Assembly: GCF_900747795.2 (NCBI RefSeq)
Contig: NC_041408.2
Span: forward strand, 93,656,759 to 93,720,758
DNA: 64,000 bases
From: Erpetoichthys calabaricus
Lineage: Eukaryota > Chordata > Cladistia > Polypteriformes > Polypteridae
Reading direction: 5' to 3'
Part shown: one piece after another, positions 51,838 through 63,560 of the stretch
How the letters are laid out: the number at the start of each line of letters is the position of its first letter
Numbering within the stretch: position 1 is the first letter of the stretch
Made by a program: the position numbers and the translations under genes
Notes under the pieces: generated by a model
The model's database searches: none
What the model saw: only the letters and a program-made list of their open reading frames with translations
What the model was told of the DNA's origin: nothing

Positions 51838-52480
51838 GTTTCTGTGGCACATCTTCACATACAGGATGTCCTCAAACTGAAAGGAAAAACCAATAAAATG
51901 AAGTAAGAATAATATTGAATAAGTAACAAACCAAAAATAAAGCTTATGTAACACAGAAGACATATAATTAGTAGAAGAGTAGAGTCCTTAAATATGATAT
52001 CATAATGTACGTCTCTGATGATGAGGTCAGGTGGCCTGGGAGGACAGAAAATACACAACAAAACAAAAAACTCCAAATAAGCTGGAGGAAAAACCAAAAT
52101 CTACAGGGGATCAAGGGGGGCTGAAAGACCACCCAGCCCCTACTGGACATTCTGTCTAACATAGATGCCCTTAAGTCGCTCCTAATTGTTCCCAGGCTTC
52201 GCCCCCCCAGGGTTCAATGCAGTGGGTCTCCTGCACACCTGGGACACCCGCCTTCATTCGGCGGCACAGGACTTTGATCAGGTGGTGGTGGTGGCTGCGG
52301 CGCCAAAGAAAGGGAGAACGGCAGACATTAGTGCAGATTGCAGATCCCTGAAGAATATGCCTGCATAGTCTATTAAAATGTAGCTACGCAAAAAACAACA
52401 AATTAAAGTGGGTTTTTAGCAGTTTTGTAAAAATTATCTATGGTGTTAGCCTGGCATATTTCCTATTAATTATAATAATA
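51838..52480 (-). repeat. Composite repeat, second copy
   Basis: It starts GTTTCTGTGGCACATCTTCA and shares with 41837-43330 a layout including CCAAATAAGCTGGAGGAAAA, GAAAGACCACCCAGCCCC and GTGGGTTTTTAGCAGTTT. It is less interrupted than that copy. Confidence 0.5.
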
Positions 52481-52789
52481 ATTCTTTACATTTTATATAG
52501 AGCTTATCTCACAACTCAAAGCACTTCAGTGAGGGGGAAGCCACTTCATCCACCACTAATGTGCAGCACCCACCTGGATGATGCAACGGCAGCCATTTTT
52601 GCGCCAGTAGACTCGCCACTCGTTAGCTGTTACGTGGTGAAGGGGTGAGAGAGAGCCAGTTAGAGACTGGGGGTGATTAGGGGCTGTGGGGGACATTTTA
52701 ACATGGACATCGGGATACACCCTACTGTGTATGAAGGATGGTATGAGAATAGACAGTCAGGACCTCAGGTTTACATCTCATCTGAAGGG

Positions 52790-53215
52790 CGGCGCTATTT
52801 TTGCAGCACAGCATCCCCGTCACTGCCCTGGCGCAGCTTTTATTTTCAGCTGGGGAGCTCCCCGCACCACAACACTGTCCTTCCTTCAGCTGCCAGTTCC
52901 CAGTCCTTCCTCCTCCACTCCTCCCCTGCACGTTTCGTCCTTCTTCTTCCCTGAATGGAGTGAGGCGGCTCCTTTTACGATGGCCCGGGGGATGTCAATC
53001 AATGAAGGGCTCTGCAGCTCCCCCTGGCGCGGCCCCCATGGAATCCAAAAGGGCTGTGTTTCAGATTCCAACTCCCAGCATACACTGCAGGAGTCCATGG
53101 TGCCACAGCCACCCAGAAGAGCCCGGGGAAGGTATTGCCCTGCTGGTCCTTCCATACAGTTGGCATCCCGGCCGGGTAATCTCCGTGGCCACTCGTCACA
53201 ACGTCGTTGGGTAAC
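52790..53215 (-). mobile_element. LTR-like fossil, copy 2
   Basis: Minus strand: CGTAAAAGGAGCCGCCTCAC replaces the TATA-type block, and GGCATCCCGGCCGGGTAAT on the plus strand is shared with 57222-57238. An old solo-LTR-like fragment with approximate edges. Confidence 0.4.
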
Positions 53216-54039
53216 AATCCTTTACATGTGATTATTTATGTATTTTTTTTTCCGGTGCCTTTCTGACCTCGGTGTTCTCCCTTTCTTTTTGTTCTGCCAT
53301 CTCTGTCACTTGTGTTGCATTTCTAGCTTAGTGAAAGTTCGGTTTGTCATTTTAGGATCAACCCCTGCTCGAGTGAAATCCCCCCACAGACGACAGACAC
53401 ACAGTCCAGAAAGTCCAACCTCTCAATAATGTTCTTTTCTTTAAACGTACATACAGTTACATTCTACTGGTACCTACTGACTCGCTCAGAATTGGTAATT
53501 CTACTGTGAGGTGCGTTTCTGGCCATACCGCCTGCTCCTAAAGAGAGATGAAGCCCGTCTCATTTTATCATTTGCAAGTAATGCCAGCTTGAGCTTGGCA
53601 TCTGTTCCAGGTTTTTTTTTTTTTTTTGACAGATATTCCTACGAGGTGCTGAAGCTGGCAACTTGCACCACCTCCACTGTTTTGCTTGCATTGCTATGGC
53701 AGCTGCATCTCCTGACAGGCAGCACTGAGACCTCCTCAGTTCAATGGCTGCACTGTTAATGCCGTTAGTTCATTAAATGGCCTCCACGGAGCTCCTCGTT
53801 TTCCGGGTAAGGATGTTTATGTTTCATTCAGCTTGCTGGAGGCACGCCGATGCCAATGCTTCAATGGTGGCACATGCCCTGGCATGAGGAGTGTGATGTG
53901 TGTGTCGTCAGTCAACTCTTAAGTCTTACGATGGACTCGGCACGTCTTCAGACTCCTTCACGTTCTTCACATCATCAAGTCGTTTCAGTTCCACCCCCCC
54001 CTCAACCTCAAGCCACACTCCAGTCCCCAGATTGCCAAA

Positions 54040-55130
54040 GTAAAAGCAGGAGTTTAGACGTTTTTGCAAATTTATTCGAAATAAAAACCTGAAATCTCAC
54101 ACCGACTCAAAGATTCAGACCCTTCACTTGGCACTCAGAGTGGATTCAAGCCTGGGGTCTGCTTGGGTTTGACAGGACAAGCTTTGCACGCCTGGATTTG
54201 GGGATTTTCTTCTCTGCAGATCCCCTCAGAAGCTCAGTTGGGTAGGATGGAGACGTTGGTGGATGACTAATTTCAGGTCTCACCAGAGATGATCTGAGCT
54301 GGGCCACTCGAGGCCATTCACAGAGGTTGACCCTAAGCCATCCAAGTGTTGTTTTTGCTTTGTCCTGTTGGAAGGTCAACCTTCAGTCCAGTCTGAGCTC
54401 CAGGTCTGCATTAAGGATATCTCTGTACTTTACTCTGTTCAGCTTTCCTTCATCCCTGTCTAGTCTCCTAGTCATCCTGCCACTAGTTCTTCACGTTGGA
54501 GTGGTTTTGAGCAGTTGATGGGCAGCTCCTGGTTCCCTCAGCTTACATTTGAGGCCAGACGTTTCAGTCTTGGTTTTCATCAGACCAGACGGTCGTGTTT
54601 CTCACAATCTGAGAGTCCTTTAGGTGCCGTTTTTAGCAAAACTCCAAGCAGGCTTTCGTGTGTCGTCTGGCCACTCTGCCATAAGGTCCAGATTAGGGTT
54701 GCAATGTCCTTCTGGAAGTTTCTCCATCTCCACACAGATTCTTTTTGGAGCTCGGCCAGTGTGACCATCTCTTCGCCTGTCTTACTGAAGTCCTCCTCCC
54801 ACGGCTTCTCAGTTTGGACGGACAGCTCTTGGAAGAGTCATGGTTGTCCCAGATTATGAAGGCCTTTGCCCTCGTTTTGTGCACCGCGACACCGTCCTGT
54901 CTCTGAGCACTGCAGAACATTTTTCGAGCTCCTGGCTTAGTTTTTGCTCAGCACTGGGGCCTTCTATGGGCAGGTGTGCGACTTTAGTAACCGGTCCAAT
55001 ACACTGCACTGACCACAGGTGGACTCCGAACGAGCTGTGGTAGCATCTCAACGACGAGTAGTAGAGTAGGAGGCACCTGAGCCAACTACCCATAAGTCAT
55101 TGCAAATATGTTATATTGTGTGAGCTTCTA
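54040..55130 (-). mobile_element. Fish Tc1-like element, decayed
   Basis: Text such as TTTTTGCTTTGTCCTGTTGG then AAGGTCAACCTTCAGTCC, CATCAGACCAGACGG, TCTGAGAGTCCTTTAGGTGC, TCTGGCCACTCTGCC and CACAGGTGGACTCC is the hallmark of a very abundant fish DNA transposon, here in reverse order. Transposase is not readable in any long frame. About 1.1 kb survives. Confidence 0.65.
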
Positions 55131-55384
55131 TCCACTATGGTTACTGCGTAATTTTTCAGATTGCCTTTACTCTTTGATTTACCATGCAGAAGCATTTCCT
55201 GCAAAGCCCACAATCTGTTTTTAAATCTGCAGGTCACCCCTACTGTGTCGGCCATTTCCACCCACATCAGTAGCAATACCTGCTAGTCCTGTACCTTTGT
55301 TCACGTTGTTATGACTGCTTGTGCGGCGTCGCCATTTATCACTAGTAATTTGTGATGTTTGCTGTTGAACCAGTTCACCTTGCT

Positions 55385-55640
55385 GGTTGGCCTGTGTGGC
55401 GGGCCTTCCCTCTGCACGAGCACATTGAGGACCCTTTTTATAGACGGGCTGCCCGCTAGCATCTCGGGGAGGGTACTGTCCCAAAGAGGTCCTCTCCTCT
55501 CCCTCGGTCCTTGCTTGTAGTCGGCGTTCCAGCTGGGTAATGGTCCTGGCCATCGTAATTAGCAGTCTGAAGGATCACCAATTGAAAAAACAACGCCACC
55601 CACGCTGCAAGTTGTTACACAGAAGGGAAACGCTGTCTAA
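55385..55640 (-). mobile_element. LTR-like fossil, copy 3
   Basis: It shares GTACTGTCCCAAAGAGGTCC and GGGTAATGGTCCTGGCCATC with 57177-57250, and the following ATTAGCAGT...AATTGAAAAAACAA stretch with 57252-57290. Fragment of the same family. Confidence 0.45.
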
Positions 55641-55654
55641 TCTAATCTGTCCTT

Positions 55655-55750
55655 GCATACATCCATCCATCCATTATCCTAATCTTCTTATCCAGAGCAG
55701 GATCACGGAACAGCCAGAGCCTATCTCAGCAAGCATCAGGAACAACACCC
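55655..55750 (-). repeat. Short SINE fragment
   Basis: ATCCATCCATCCATTATCCT then TCTTATCCAGAGCAGG and CCTATCTCAGCAAGCATC are a 3' piece of the dominant SINE in minus orientation. Confidence 0.6.
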
Positions 55751-55975
55751 TGGAGGCCTTTAGATTACGGCTGATAAACGTGCTGAAACTATGGGGGCAG
55801 TGACTTTTTCACGTGAGTGATAGAATTTTTGGATAACTTTGTTCTTTGTAATAATTTAGAAGCTGCATTGTGTGTTCACTTAGGTTTTCGTTCTCAAATA
55901 GTACATTCTTATGGCCACTTATTGGGTAAGACAGGATGTTAGGGAGGGGGCAAATACTTTTTCACAGCCTGGTGA
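55750..55975 (+). mobile_element. Tc1-like right end
   Basis: GGGGGCAGTGACTTTTTCAC at 55793 and GGGGGCAAATACTTTTTCAC at 55949 mirror the two ends of a Tc1-type terminal inverted repeat as seen at 33615-33829, but in a different, older family. The rest of the element is absent. Confidence 0.6.
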
Positions 55976-56799
55976 CTGAAACCTTTGATCGGCGGGCTTC
56001 AAATGTGAAAAGAGGAGCAGGAGGGGCAGCAGTGTCCTCTTGTGTGGAGGAGGAGTAAAGTCGTCCAGGCACACTTTACAAAGTGGACATCGCGGTGCTC
56101 GGTGTGCTCTGCTCCGCTGTTTTCAGTAAACTTGTGCTGGTCACCTTTTTGTCCTCTCTGTGTTTCCCCCTTGAGGCCCATTTTCTTCTGCACCTGTACT
56201 TTCAGCTTTTTTCAAAGTATCAGCTCTTTGGTAAATGTCCGCTTGTGTTGGCTGTAAATAAGTCGGCTTGTGTCACGTGTAGTTCTTCTAAACCTCATTT
56301 TGGGACAACTGCCAGCCCCCAGGTTGCTAGATGTCATTTACTGTCAACATTTCTGTGTTTTTCTTTGCATTTACCCGATGGCAGCCTAAACCTGGTAAGT
56401 GTATAATAGCGTTTATACAACGTGAAGGTGGGCAGGCCTGGGGATTTGCTTCTAGTGCGTGACCCAGCTGGCAGTGGGCACACACGGGATAAGTGTCAGG
56501 TTGCTTTGCCAGTTCATAGCACTGTCACTTCAGTCCAGGGGTGTCTTCTGTGTGGAGCTGGCATGTCCTCCTGTGTGCTGTCACAGCTGTTACTGTAATG
56601 TTCATCCTCAACTATGTTTAAGAGTAGTCCTAGTAATGTCGTGTGTACAGAGCGCAGGGAAACTCTTACTTGTGTGCCTCATCAATGCCATTCTGTCCAA
56701 GGTGTAATAACACTGAATAAGGGACCAGAAAACAAGATGGCCGAGGATCAAAACGGTGTGGAGCACCAGGAGGCGTACCACTCCTCAAACTCAGACAAA

Positions 56800-57320
56800 G
56801 ACAAGCTGAGACACAAGTCTTGCCAAATGGCACACCTTTTATTCAAGTGGGGAAGCGTTTTTTATTTTGCCCTCCACTACACAACACACTGCAAAGCACC
56901 AAACGACACACAGTCCTTTCTTCCTCTTTTTTCTCTCAGTCTCCACTCCTCCTCCTCCTCCCGACTCTGGCTCGCTGACTGATGGTGAAGCAGCTCCTTT
57001 TATAATGTCCCATGGTTTTCCTTGACCTTCTGTCGGCTGCACTTCTGGGTGTGGTGGATGTGGTGCTCCAAACTACAACTCCTGGCATACCCTGCGGGGA
57101 CCTGTGGTGTAGTAGCAGCCCGGGAGGGGGCAGTCCCGGTGGGGGTGGGGCTGCCCTCTAGCGTCTCAGGGAGGATACTGTCCCAAAGAGGTCCTCTCGG
57201 TCGGTCCCTCCACCCAGCTGGCATTCCGGCCGGGTAATGGTCCTGGCCATCTGTCATAATGGTAATTAGCAGTTGAAAAAAAAAATTAACCAACCATGCA
57301 AGTCGTTACAAAGAAGGGAA
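56800..57320 (-). mobile_element. LTR-like fossil, copy 4 (best preserved)
   Basis: On the minus strand, in order: a CpG-containing 5' part, a TATA-type block (CATTATAAAAGGAGCTGC), a purine-rich leader, and an AATAAAAGG signal near 56840. This order of promoter then polyadenylation signal is that of an LTR. No coding region is next to it, so it reads as a solo LTR. Family not named; moderate age judged from four diverged copies. Confidence 0.5.
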
Positions 57321-58989
57321 GCACTTAATACACACACAGGCCTTTTAGAATGATCCGTAATCTCGGATAACCAGAAACTCCTGGCTATTCTTACATAACA
57401 ACATCGTGACAACCATAAACAAGTGCAACTGTGTTTAAGGGTTTAAAACGTACGGAGTTAAAAAAAATCCCCAAATAAAGCCAAATTTGGCCCCCTTGGG
57501 ATTTAATGTGGTGTAATAATAACACATGAAAACTTCCAAGGGGGGTATACATATATATATATATATATAATTTTTTTTTTTTTAAATAGGCACCTTATAT
57601 AGTGGAGAGATATGGAAAGAAGCAAGCAGCGCCTCCTCTAGGTCAGCTTCGTACCTTGCACTGGTAGAATACACTTGAACTATGGACCCTTAACCAATAA
57701 ACTAGGACAAGGTGGGCATTGAAAATGAATGCCAGGAGACCAGGGTGCCAAATGGGGACTCCCAGCGTTTGCCCAAACTCACCCCTGTGTCCTACCCCAA
57801 ATCTCTGGTTGGTCTGCTCAGGTTTGTTTATTTGCTGCTTGTTGTGATTATTATGGGATGTTGTCCACCTTGTGTTTTCTGGTGCCGCCAGTCTCCACAA
57901 GAGGCCTCAAATCACCAGTCATGATAAAAGTGGTGTTGTGCTTCACAAGACAATGGCTTGCATTGTGCGCGGTGGGCCTCCCAGGCCAGTTGGCAGCTGG
58001 TCCTCCAGACTTGGCTGAAGCTCCAGCCATCATCAGGGTCACGCGCTTGTCATTCCAGGAGCCTCCTGTTGTCTGTCTCTCTTGATGAGTGCTCGGCCCA
58101 GCATGTTCTCCCCATGCTTGTGTGCATTTCTCTTCAGGATGTCATTTTCTCTCTGGTGTCTGGTGTTCATGGAGATGTTGTGATGCCTTCAACAAGTTGG
58201 GCTCCTGCCATGAGCCCACCACCGCACCTGTTGTCTCTTCTTCCCAAGAAAACCTGACAGAACAGGGACAGAGAGGGTCATGGAAACAACAGCCATAGAT
58301 GAAGAAAAAAACTCTTCACTCTGGTGAGAGTTTTAAAAATGTGGGCCTTCAATATTAGGAATGTCCTCAAATTGAGCTTTCTGGAGGAAAAAAATGAATA
58401 AATGCTGAGTCATAAGTGTTGTGTCTCTCGTCGACAGGCTAAGTCTGGCTGGACGAGCTGCTTTGAAGTGTGCAGTTTTCACATGCAGTCTCTGAACCAA
58501 AGAAGCGGAGTTTAAAGCGCCTTGTGATCGCGGATCAATACCAATGCAGAGTGGGTGGCACCCTGTGAGGCCTTCCATCCTGACTCACATTTTCACATCT
58601 GAATTCCGTCACTGAAATCTCGTGATCTTTATGACTTGTCATATGTGAAGTGGGCAAAACCAAAAAGCAGAATCTAGAAACCAACAAGACAGAGCAATTC
58701 AGGAACCGAGACAAATAGCCAGCCGCTCACGATGGCCGACTTGGCGGTTATGGCTTGGCTGGGTCATTCTCCTCTTTGTCTGTTCATTTTGTTGTATGCT
58801 GGGATTTTATTTTGTGTGTTCTGGTTTTCAAATCTCTGTATATCTGTTATGCTTGTTAGTTTATTTGGTGGTCCTTTGCATGTTGAACCTAAGGGGGTGG
58901 ACTCTCCTAACTGTTCAGACCGTCCTCTATCCCCTGTGTACAGCTTGTGAGTTTTTTTGCTGAGCTGCTAATGGGAACCAGCGGAGTGA

Positions 58990-60000
58990 CCTGAGATTGG
59001 CAGTAACATGCGTTGAGAACATGACATGTCACCACATTTCAGGGCAGCTGTGGTGGTCTGACAGTATAGGCCAGTACTCCAGCCAGTAAGCAGTCACAGC
59101 AGTCGAGGTGAGTTGTGGCCAGTAAGCTGGACAAAGAAGTAGGGTTGAATACACGGTCAGATATGGTCTGTTTGTGAATTTCCCCTTGGGATTAATAAAG
59201 TATATATCTCTCTATCGATTCATCAGGAATGGGAAACTGCTGAGGAGTGATCACTGGAGGTAAGCTGGTCAACCCAAGGTCACATGCTGACTTAGCTGGT
59301 GCTAATGATAATGAGCTGAGCTTTACAGAGAATGGCTGAGGTGATAAGGAGCTCCATGTTTTACTGGTTGAGCTGGTGATGGTGTTCCTTCACCCAGGCT
59401 GAGATGTTACCATGTTGTCCTCAGGAGGGAATGATGGGGACAGCTGAGTATCATCAGCATAGCAGTGATATGAGAAGCCATGGACCTGGACAATGGGGAC
59501 CTAGCGAAGTGATGTATGAGGAGAAGAGAAGAGGGGTTGTGGCATTTACTGTCATGTGTGATTTATGTTTGAATCAGTCGATGGAGGTAAAGAACACTGA
59601 AGAAGAGTAGTAATAAGAGAAACCCACTGAATTTGCTTTGCCTCAAGTTTGGTGAAAATGAGTAAATGTTCGGGAATTTCGGTGAACTCATCAGAATGCG
59701 CTGAATGAAGTCAATACGGAAGGAGAAACTGAACAAGCTTTGACTGGATTATAAAGGTGCAGTGGTCTTTTAAGTGTCCACCAATTATGCTGGACCAATT
59801 ACTGTGGCCAGAAATGTGCAGGCCGCTGTGCCTCTGTGAGATAAAGTAATACTGGAAGAAATCCACAATGCTTTGAGTTCTTTATGTCTTTCTGCGTATC
59901 CCAAGCTCCTATCACTTCAACTAACGAACGTCCACAGAGCCTGTGAAACAAGGGATCGGTGGGACTGTCCCTGTCGCTACCTGATCTGCGCTACGTAACT
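58990..60000. other. Unassigned intronic sequence
   Basis: A TTCCCCTTGGGATTAATAAAG and (CTAT)n tail at 59180-59215 is a common fish repeat end. The rest shows no feature I can name. Confidence 0.4.
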
Positions 60001-60124
60001 CTTATATTTTAATCAGAGGCTCAAATCCTTGTTTTATGTCCTTTTTGTTCATTTTTGAATTGTTTATGTTAAGGTTTCTTTCGTCTGCCTTGTGCAAAAT
60101 GCCTTGGTTATGTTCTTTGTATTT

Positions 60125-60262
60125 TGGGGGTGATACCCAAAGAGGCGGGACAACCTGCCAATCACCACCAGGAATTAGGGTTAGGGTTATGACATATTCC
60201 ATGTGCTTTGTAAGTGGTGGCCCAAGAGGCGGGGCCACCTGCCAATCACCACCAGAGACTAA
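60125..60262 (+). repeat. Tandem duplication joined by TTAGGG units
   Basis: Two copies of a block with CCAAAGAGGCGGGACAACCTG/CCAAGAGGCGGGGCCACCTG and then CCAATCACCACCAG, about 90 bp apart. Two and a half TTAGGG units (60176-60191) lie at the junction. A single CAATCACCACCAGGAACTGC lies at 36340. Confidence 0.6.
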
Positions 60263-61189
60263 ACAATCCCACCCCCACTCCCCCATTTATCAACAGGGTC
60301 TTCCTCACTTCCCAGCTCTCCATTGTGAATGCACTCTGGGGGTTTGTTGAGCTCTTGTGCCTTTTTCTGTGCTTTTTGAGAATTATTGGGATTGTGTGTT
60401 TGATTGAGTTTCTGGATCACTTGACTGTGTTGGCTCACTGGAGCCTCTGTGTAAGTGGAATACACCACTTGGTGGTGACTAAATCTTTTATTTTATGAAG
60501 GTTCTATGAAGGCCTTTTGTGTGTCTAGCCAGGGATTAAGACCATGTCAGTTATTGGAAGCAGTTTTGGAAGTTGCATGCTTTGGGACTCCTAGTTCAGG
60601 ACGATAACGAGAAGAATAAACATACAATGAAAGTCATGATAGTCCGCCAGTGCCCACCTCGAATGAAACTGCTGCCAGTCTTTGTTATTGTTTTTTGTGC
60701 ATAAAGGGCGCAAATCCAACTGTAGTATCAATTGGCTGTATTTACAATATTCACACATGCGTGAAGCAGATCGGATAGCGCCGTCAAGTGCGACGTGGAT
60801 GGCTGTTAAAGTGCTCTGGTGTCACTCTGACCTTGCAAAGCATCATGGGGCACTGGAGGAAACAAATTTCTCCTACACCCGCCGCACGGTGAACTTCCAG
60901 GGGAAAATGTCATCAGTGAACCCAGCAAGATTGCAACGATTAAAGTGAGTGACAGCGCAAGGTAAAATGGCTGCAGCTAACCGGTGATTGGCCACCTGTT
61001 GTGGGGTACAAAAATCTGTACATTTTTCTGTATATTTTCATTATATACAGATGAACTTACATGACACTTAACATCAAAGGCAATCTGTTTTCCTGAATCA
61101 AAGTACAATTTGTTTCATCAGGAATTCAGGAGACGTCTCAGGCTGTATTGACAATTTTATCACCTGTGAAGGGAAAGGCACCAGGAATA

Positions 61190-61764
61190 CCATATATACT
61201 CACGGAAAAATTCTCCCACAGATAAGTCGGGTCATGATTCTACTGTATACTTTCTGGTATTTTATAATGTCGGTTGTATAAGTCGAAAACTCACGCTATT
61301 GGTCCAAGAGATTATGATATGCTGACGCCCACCTGAGAGGGGAACCACGGAGTGCACGGCCTTTTTGTTCTATGCGGGTGCAGCAATGCGCTGTATCAGC
61401 ACGTACTCCTCACTTCTCTCTCGCTCTCGTGCCTACGTGACCACACGGTGATACCAATTCCGAAGTGACGTTTGGACTGTTTTGTGTATTGTGTATCACA
61501 CCTTTATCGTAAGAGCATCCCTTATCTATGATGGAGCTTTTGATCAGAAGAAAATATGATGCTAGTTTGAAATTAAAAGTCGTCGAAGTAGCAAAAGAAA
61601 TTGGGAACTGTGCTGCTGCAACAAAATTCGATGAGTCTGAGAAACTGATGTGAGATTGGAGGAGGCAAGAAGATGTAAAAAAAAAACGGGTGTATAAGTT
61701 GGGGTCGGATTTTATGATCGATTTTTCGGGTTTCAAGACCTGACTTATAAGTGAGTAGATACGG
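61190..61764 (+). mobile_element. pogo-like element with Brinker-type HTH remnant
   Basis: A 575-bp element flanked by TA (61188-61189, 61765-61766). Its ends are CCATATATACTCAC and the inverted CCGTATCTACTCAC, and further matching blocks (ATAAGTCGGGTC / ATAAGTCAGGTC) make TIRs of about 35-45 bp with gaps. At 61534-61670 a frame encodes LIRRKYDASLKLKVVEVAKE and IGNCAAATKFDE, a Brinker-type helix-turn-helix as in pogo/Tigger transposases. A stop follows and no catalytic core is present, so it is a deleted, non-autonomous copy. Confidence 0.75.
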
Positions 61765-62069
61765 TAAATTAGTTTACAGCTTGATACAGGAGATTGTTAA
61801 AACATAAAAAAAACTGTATTGGAAAAACGGACGTTCTCAAACTGATGAAAAAGTTTGACAACATTCATTCATCATATCGACAGCCAGCCAATTGGAATAT
61901 CACGTATTGTGAAACCCCCGGTAGAACTTTATAATAAATATGCCTCGTATGAAGAGCGACAGAAGAACAACGTCAGAGGAGGGCACCAGCAGCGTGCGTC
62001 TGTTTACATCTGATCATCAGAAAAGCATCTCGTGAACAACGCGAATACTAGATCACTGCTGCCCAGAGT

Positions 62070-62875
62070 GAGCTTTTTCTAATTGTAATTACGAACTATG
62101 ACATGTTCCTAATAGTCGGTGACTTTAACTTTAATATCAATAATCAGTGTGACCTGAAAGTAAAAGAATTCATGAACCTCCTGGACTTTTTTGATCTGAG
62201 CCAGCACGTTAGTCAGCCTACACACAAAGCAGGTCATAAGTTAGACTTAAAAGACTGAAAGTTGATGTGAAGCAGATCGTTGATATTCGTCTATCAGACC
62301 ATTTTCTCTTGCTATTTAATATAGAAATAATGATAGAAAATATTCATGAGACACATATTGTTAAAAAACGCTTCTTGGATTCATCAGCAGCTTCAAAATT
62401 TACAAACATTCTAAGCAACCAGTCCGTTTATAGTGCTTACTACAATAATGAGAATAATGTAAATAGTGAGATGGAAAATTTGAATACTAAAGTGAGAGCT
62501 GCTGCTGACATAGTCGCACCTGAAAAGACAGTTAAAAAATTCTTCTAGCACTGTTATACCATGGAAGACCCAAAGAGTGTCTGATCTTAAGAGAACATGC
62601 TGGAGAGCTGAGCGTAAATGGAGAAAAACTACACTAACTATCCATTATGAGATTTTGAAGGTTAAAATAACAGAATTCAACAACACAGTCCATCTTGAGA
62701 GGCCATCTTGTAATTTCTCTAGAATTATAAATAACAATGCTAGTAATCCCAAAGTCTTATTCTCTACGATTGATCGTCTGCTAAACCCTGGCCACTCAAT
62801 GGAATGCCTCCGAAAAACTTCCAGTGAAACTTGTGAGGCTTTTGCTGTGTTTTTTAATCTGTTACACAGATGAAG
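62070..62875 (+). mobile_element. L2-like LINE endonuclease/RT fragment next to ABHD12 exon 2
   Basis: Frames encode FLIVGDFNFNINNQCDLKV, MNLLDFFDLSQHVSQPTHKA then GHKLDL (the endonuclease GDFN and GHxLD blocks), VDIRLSDHFLLLF (the SDH motif), then the linker LKRTCWRAERKWRKT and LLNPGHSMECLRKTS. The fragment runs from the endonuclease end into the start of RT and has at least three interruptions. It ends only 50 bp before the exon 2 acceptor. Confidence 0.8.
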
Positions 62876-62924
62876 GCGTTTGAACAGTATGTGTATTCTT
62901 AACATCGCCTGCTTCCTCTTTCAG

Positions 62925-63037
62925 GTATGTGGCTTTGAAGAAGGTTGCTCTTTGGCTCCTTGGGCTCTATGTTGCCATTCCATTCATCATCAAACTCTGT
63001 CCTTCCATTCAGGCCAAGCTGGTGTTCCTGAATTTCG
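62925..63037 (+). CDS. abhd12: ABHD12 exon 2, transmembrane segment
   Basis: 113 bp between a CTTCCTCTTTCAG acceptor and a GTAAGT donor. With the AG from exon 1 it starts with Arg, then [37 protein letters not shown] and the first base of the next codon. Human ABHD12 has [20 protein letters not shown] and LIFLNF at this place, so recognition is firm. The stretch [16 protein letters not shown] is the single membrane anchor. The catalytic alpha/beta-hydrolase exons lie right of the window. The reading phase joins exon 1 exactly. Confidence 0.96.
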
Positions 63038-63239
63038 GTAAGTGTGTTTCATTTGATTATGCTCACATACACTGCATTACTGTGTCATGATTCCTGTTTC
63101 TCTTTTTCATACCTTATATATTTTTAGAGGAGGTTATTTCATTTTTTATATTCATCTTTATTGAATATAAAATCTTTATTGTTTTGTTTGGTGATGTCAC
63201 CCCAAAGCGATTTCATTGCTGTGAACTGTAAAGATTCAT

Positions 63240-63470
63240 GTCCTGAGGGGCAGGGTGTTTGCCAAAAGGAATCTGGAAATGAAACAACCGAGAGGCAAAA
63301 CAAAATGTTTACTGAAAACGCAGGCCGAAGTGAAATCCGCAAGTCAAAACACAGAGCGTCAAAACACAATACGTTAAACAACAGCGAAAAGTCGAAGCAC
63401 AAAGCAAAAGATCCCGTCTGCTTAACATCCTTTCCCTATGCAACATGAGCAGAATGATTATTTGGTTTGA
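63240..63470. repeat. Interspersed repeat fragment, unnamed
   Basis: The A-rich text around CAAAATGTTTACTGAAAACG and AAGTCGAAGCACAAAGC resembles 38300-38500 in style (short repeated 'gtcaaaacacag' phrases) and reads like a transposon or LTR-like noncoding end. Assigned with low confidence. Confidence 0.35.
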
Positions 63471-63484
63471 GAAGATAAATAAAC

Positions 63485-63560
63485 TTGGACAACGTTTATT
63501 TCTGTAGCACATTTTCATACTAAAACGTGCAGCTCAAAGTGCTTCACAAGAGGGCAGCCA
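63485..63560 (-). repeat. LINE-type tail in reverse
   Basis: GTTTATTTCTGTAGCACATT then AGCTCAAAGTGCTTCAC is the complement of the tails at 19020 and 19565. Confidence 0.65.

Larger units (their letters stand above)
35295..62924 (+). other. ABHD12 intron 1
   Basis: 27.6 kb. Beyond the listed elements, unassigned stretches include 35300-37270, 37750-38690, 40910-41430, 43710-44820, 47690-48180, 48700-49560, 53220-54040, 55980-56800, 57320-58990 and 60350-61180. In these I found no splice-supported exon or RNA gene. Confidence 0.7.

Noticed and set aside
52686-53231. 181-codon plus-strand frame and its overlapping minus partners
   Set aside because: They lie on an LTR-like repeat with high GC, where long chance frames are common; the two strands are open together.
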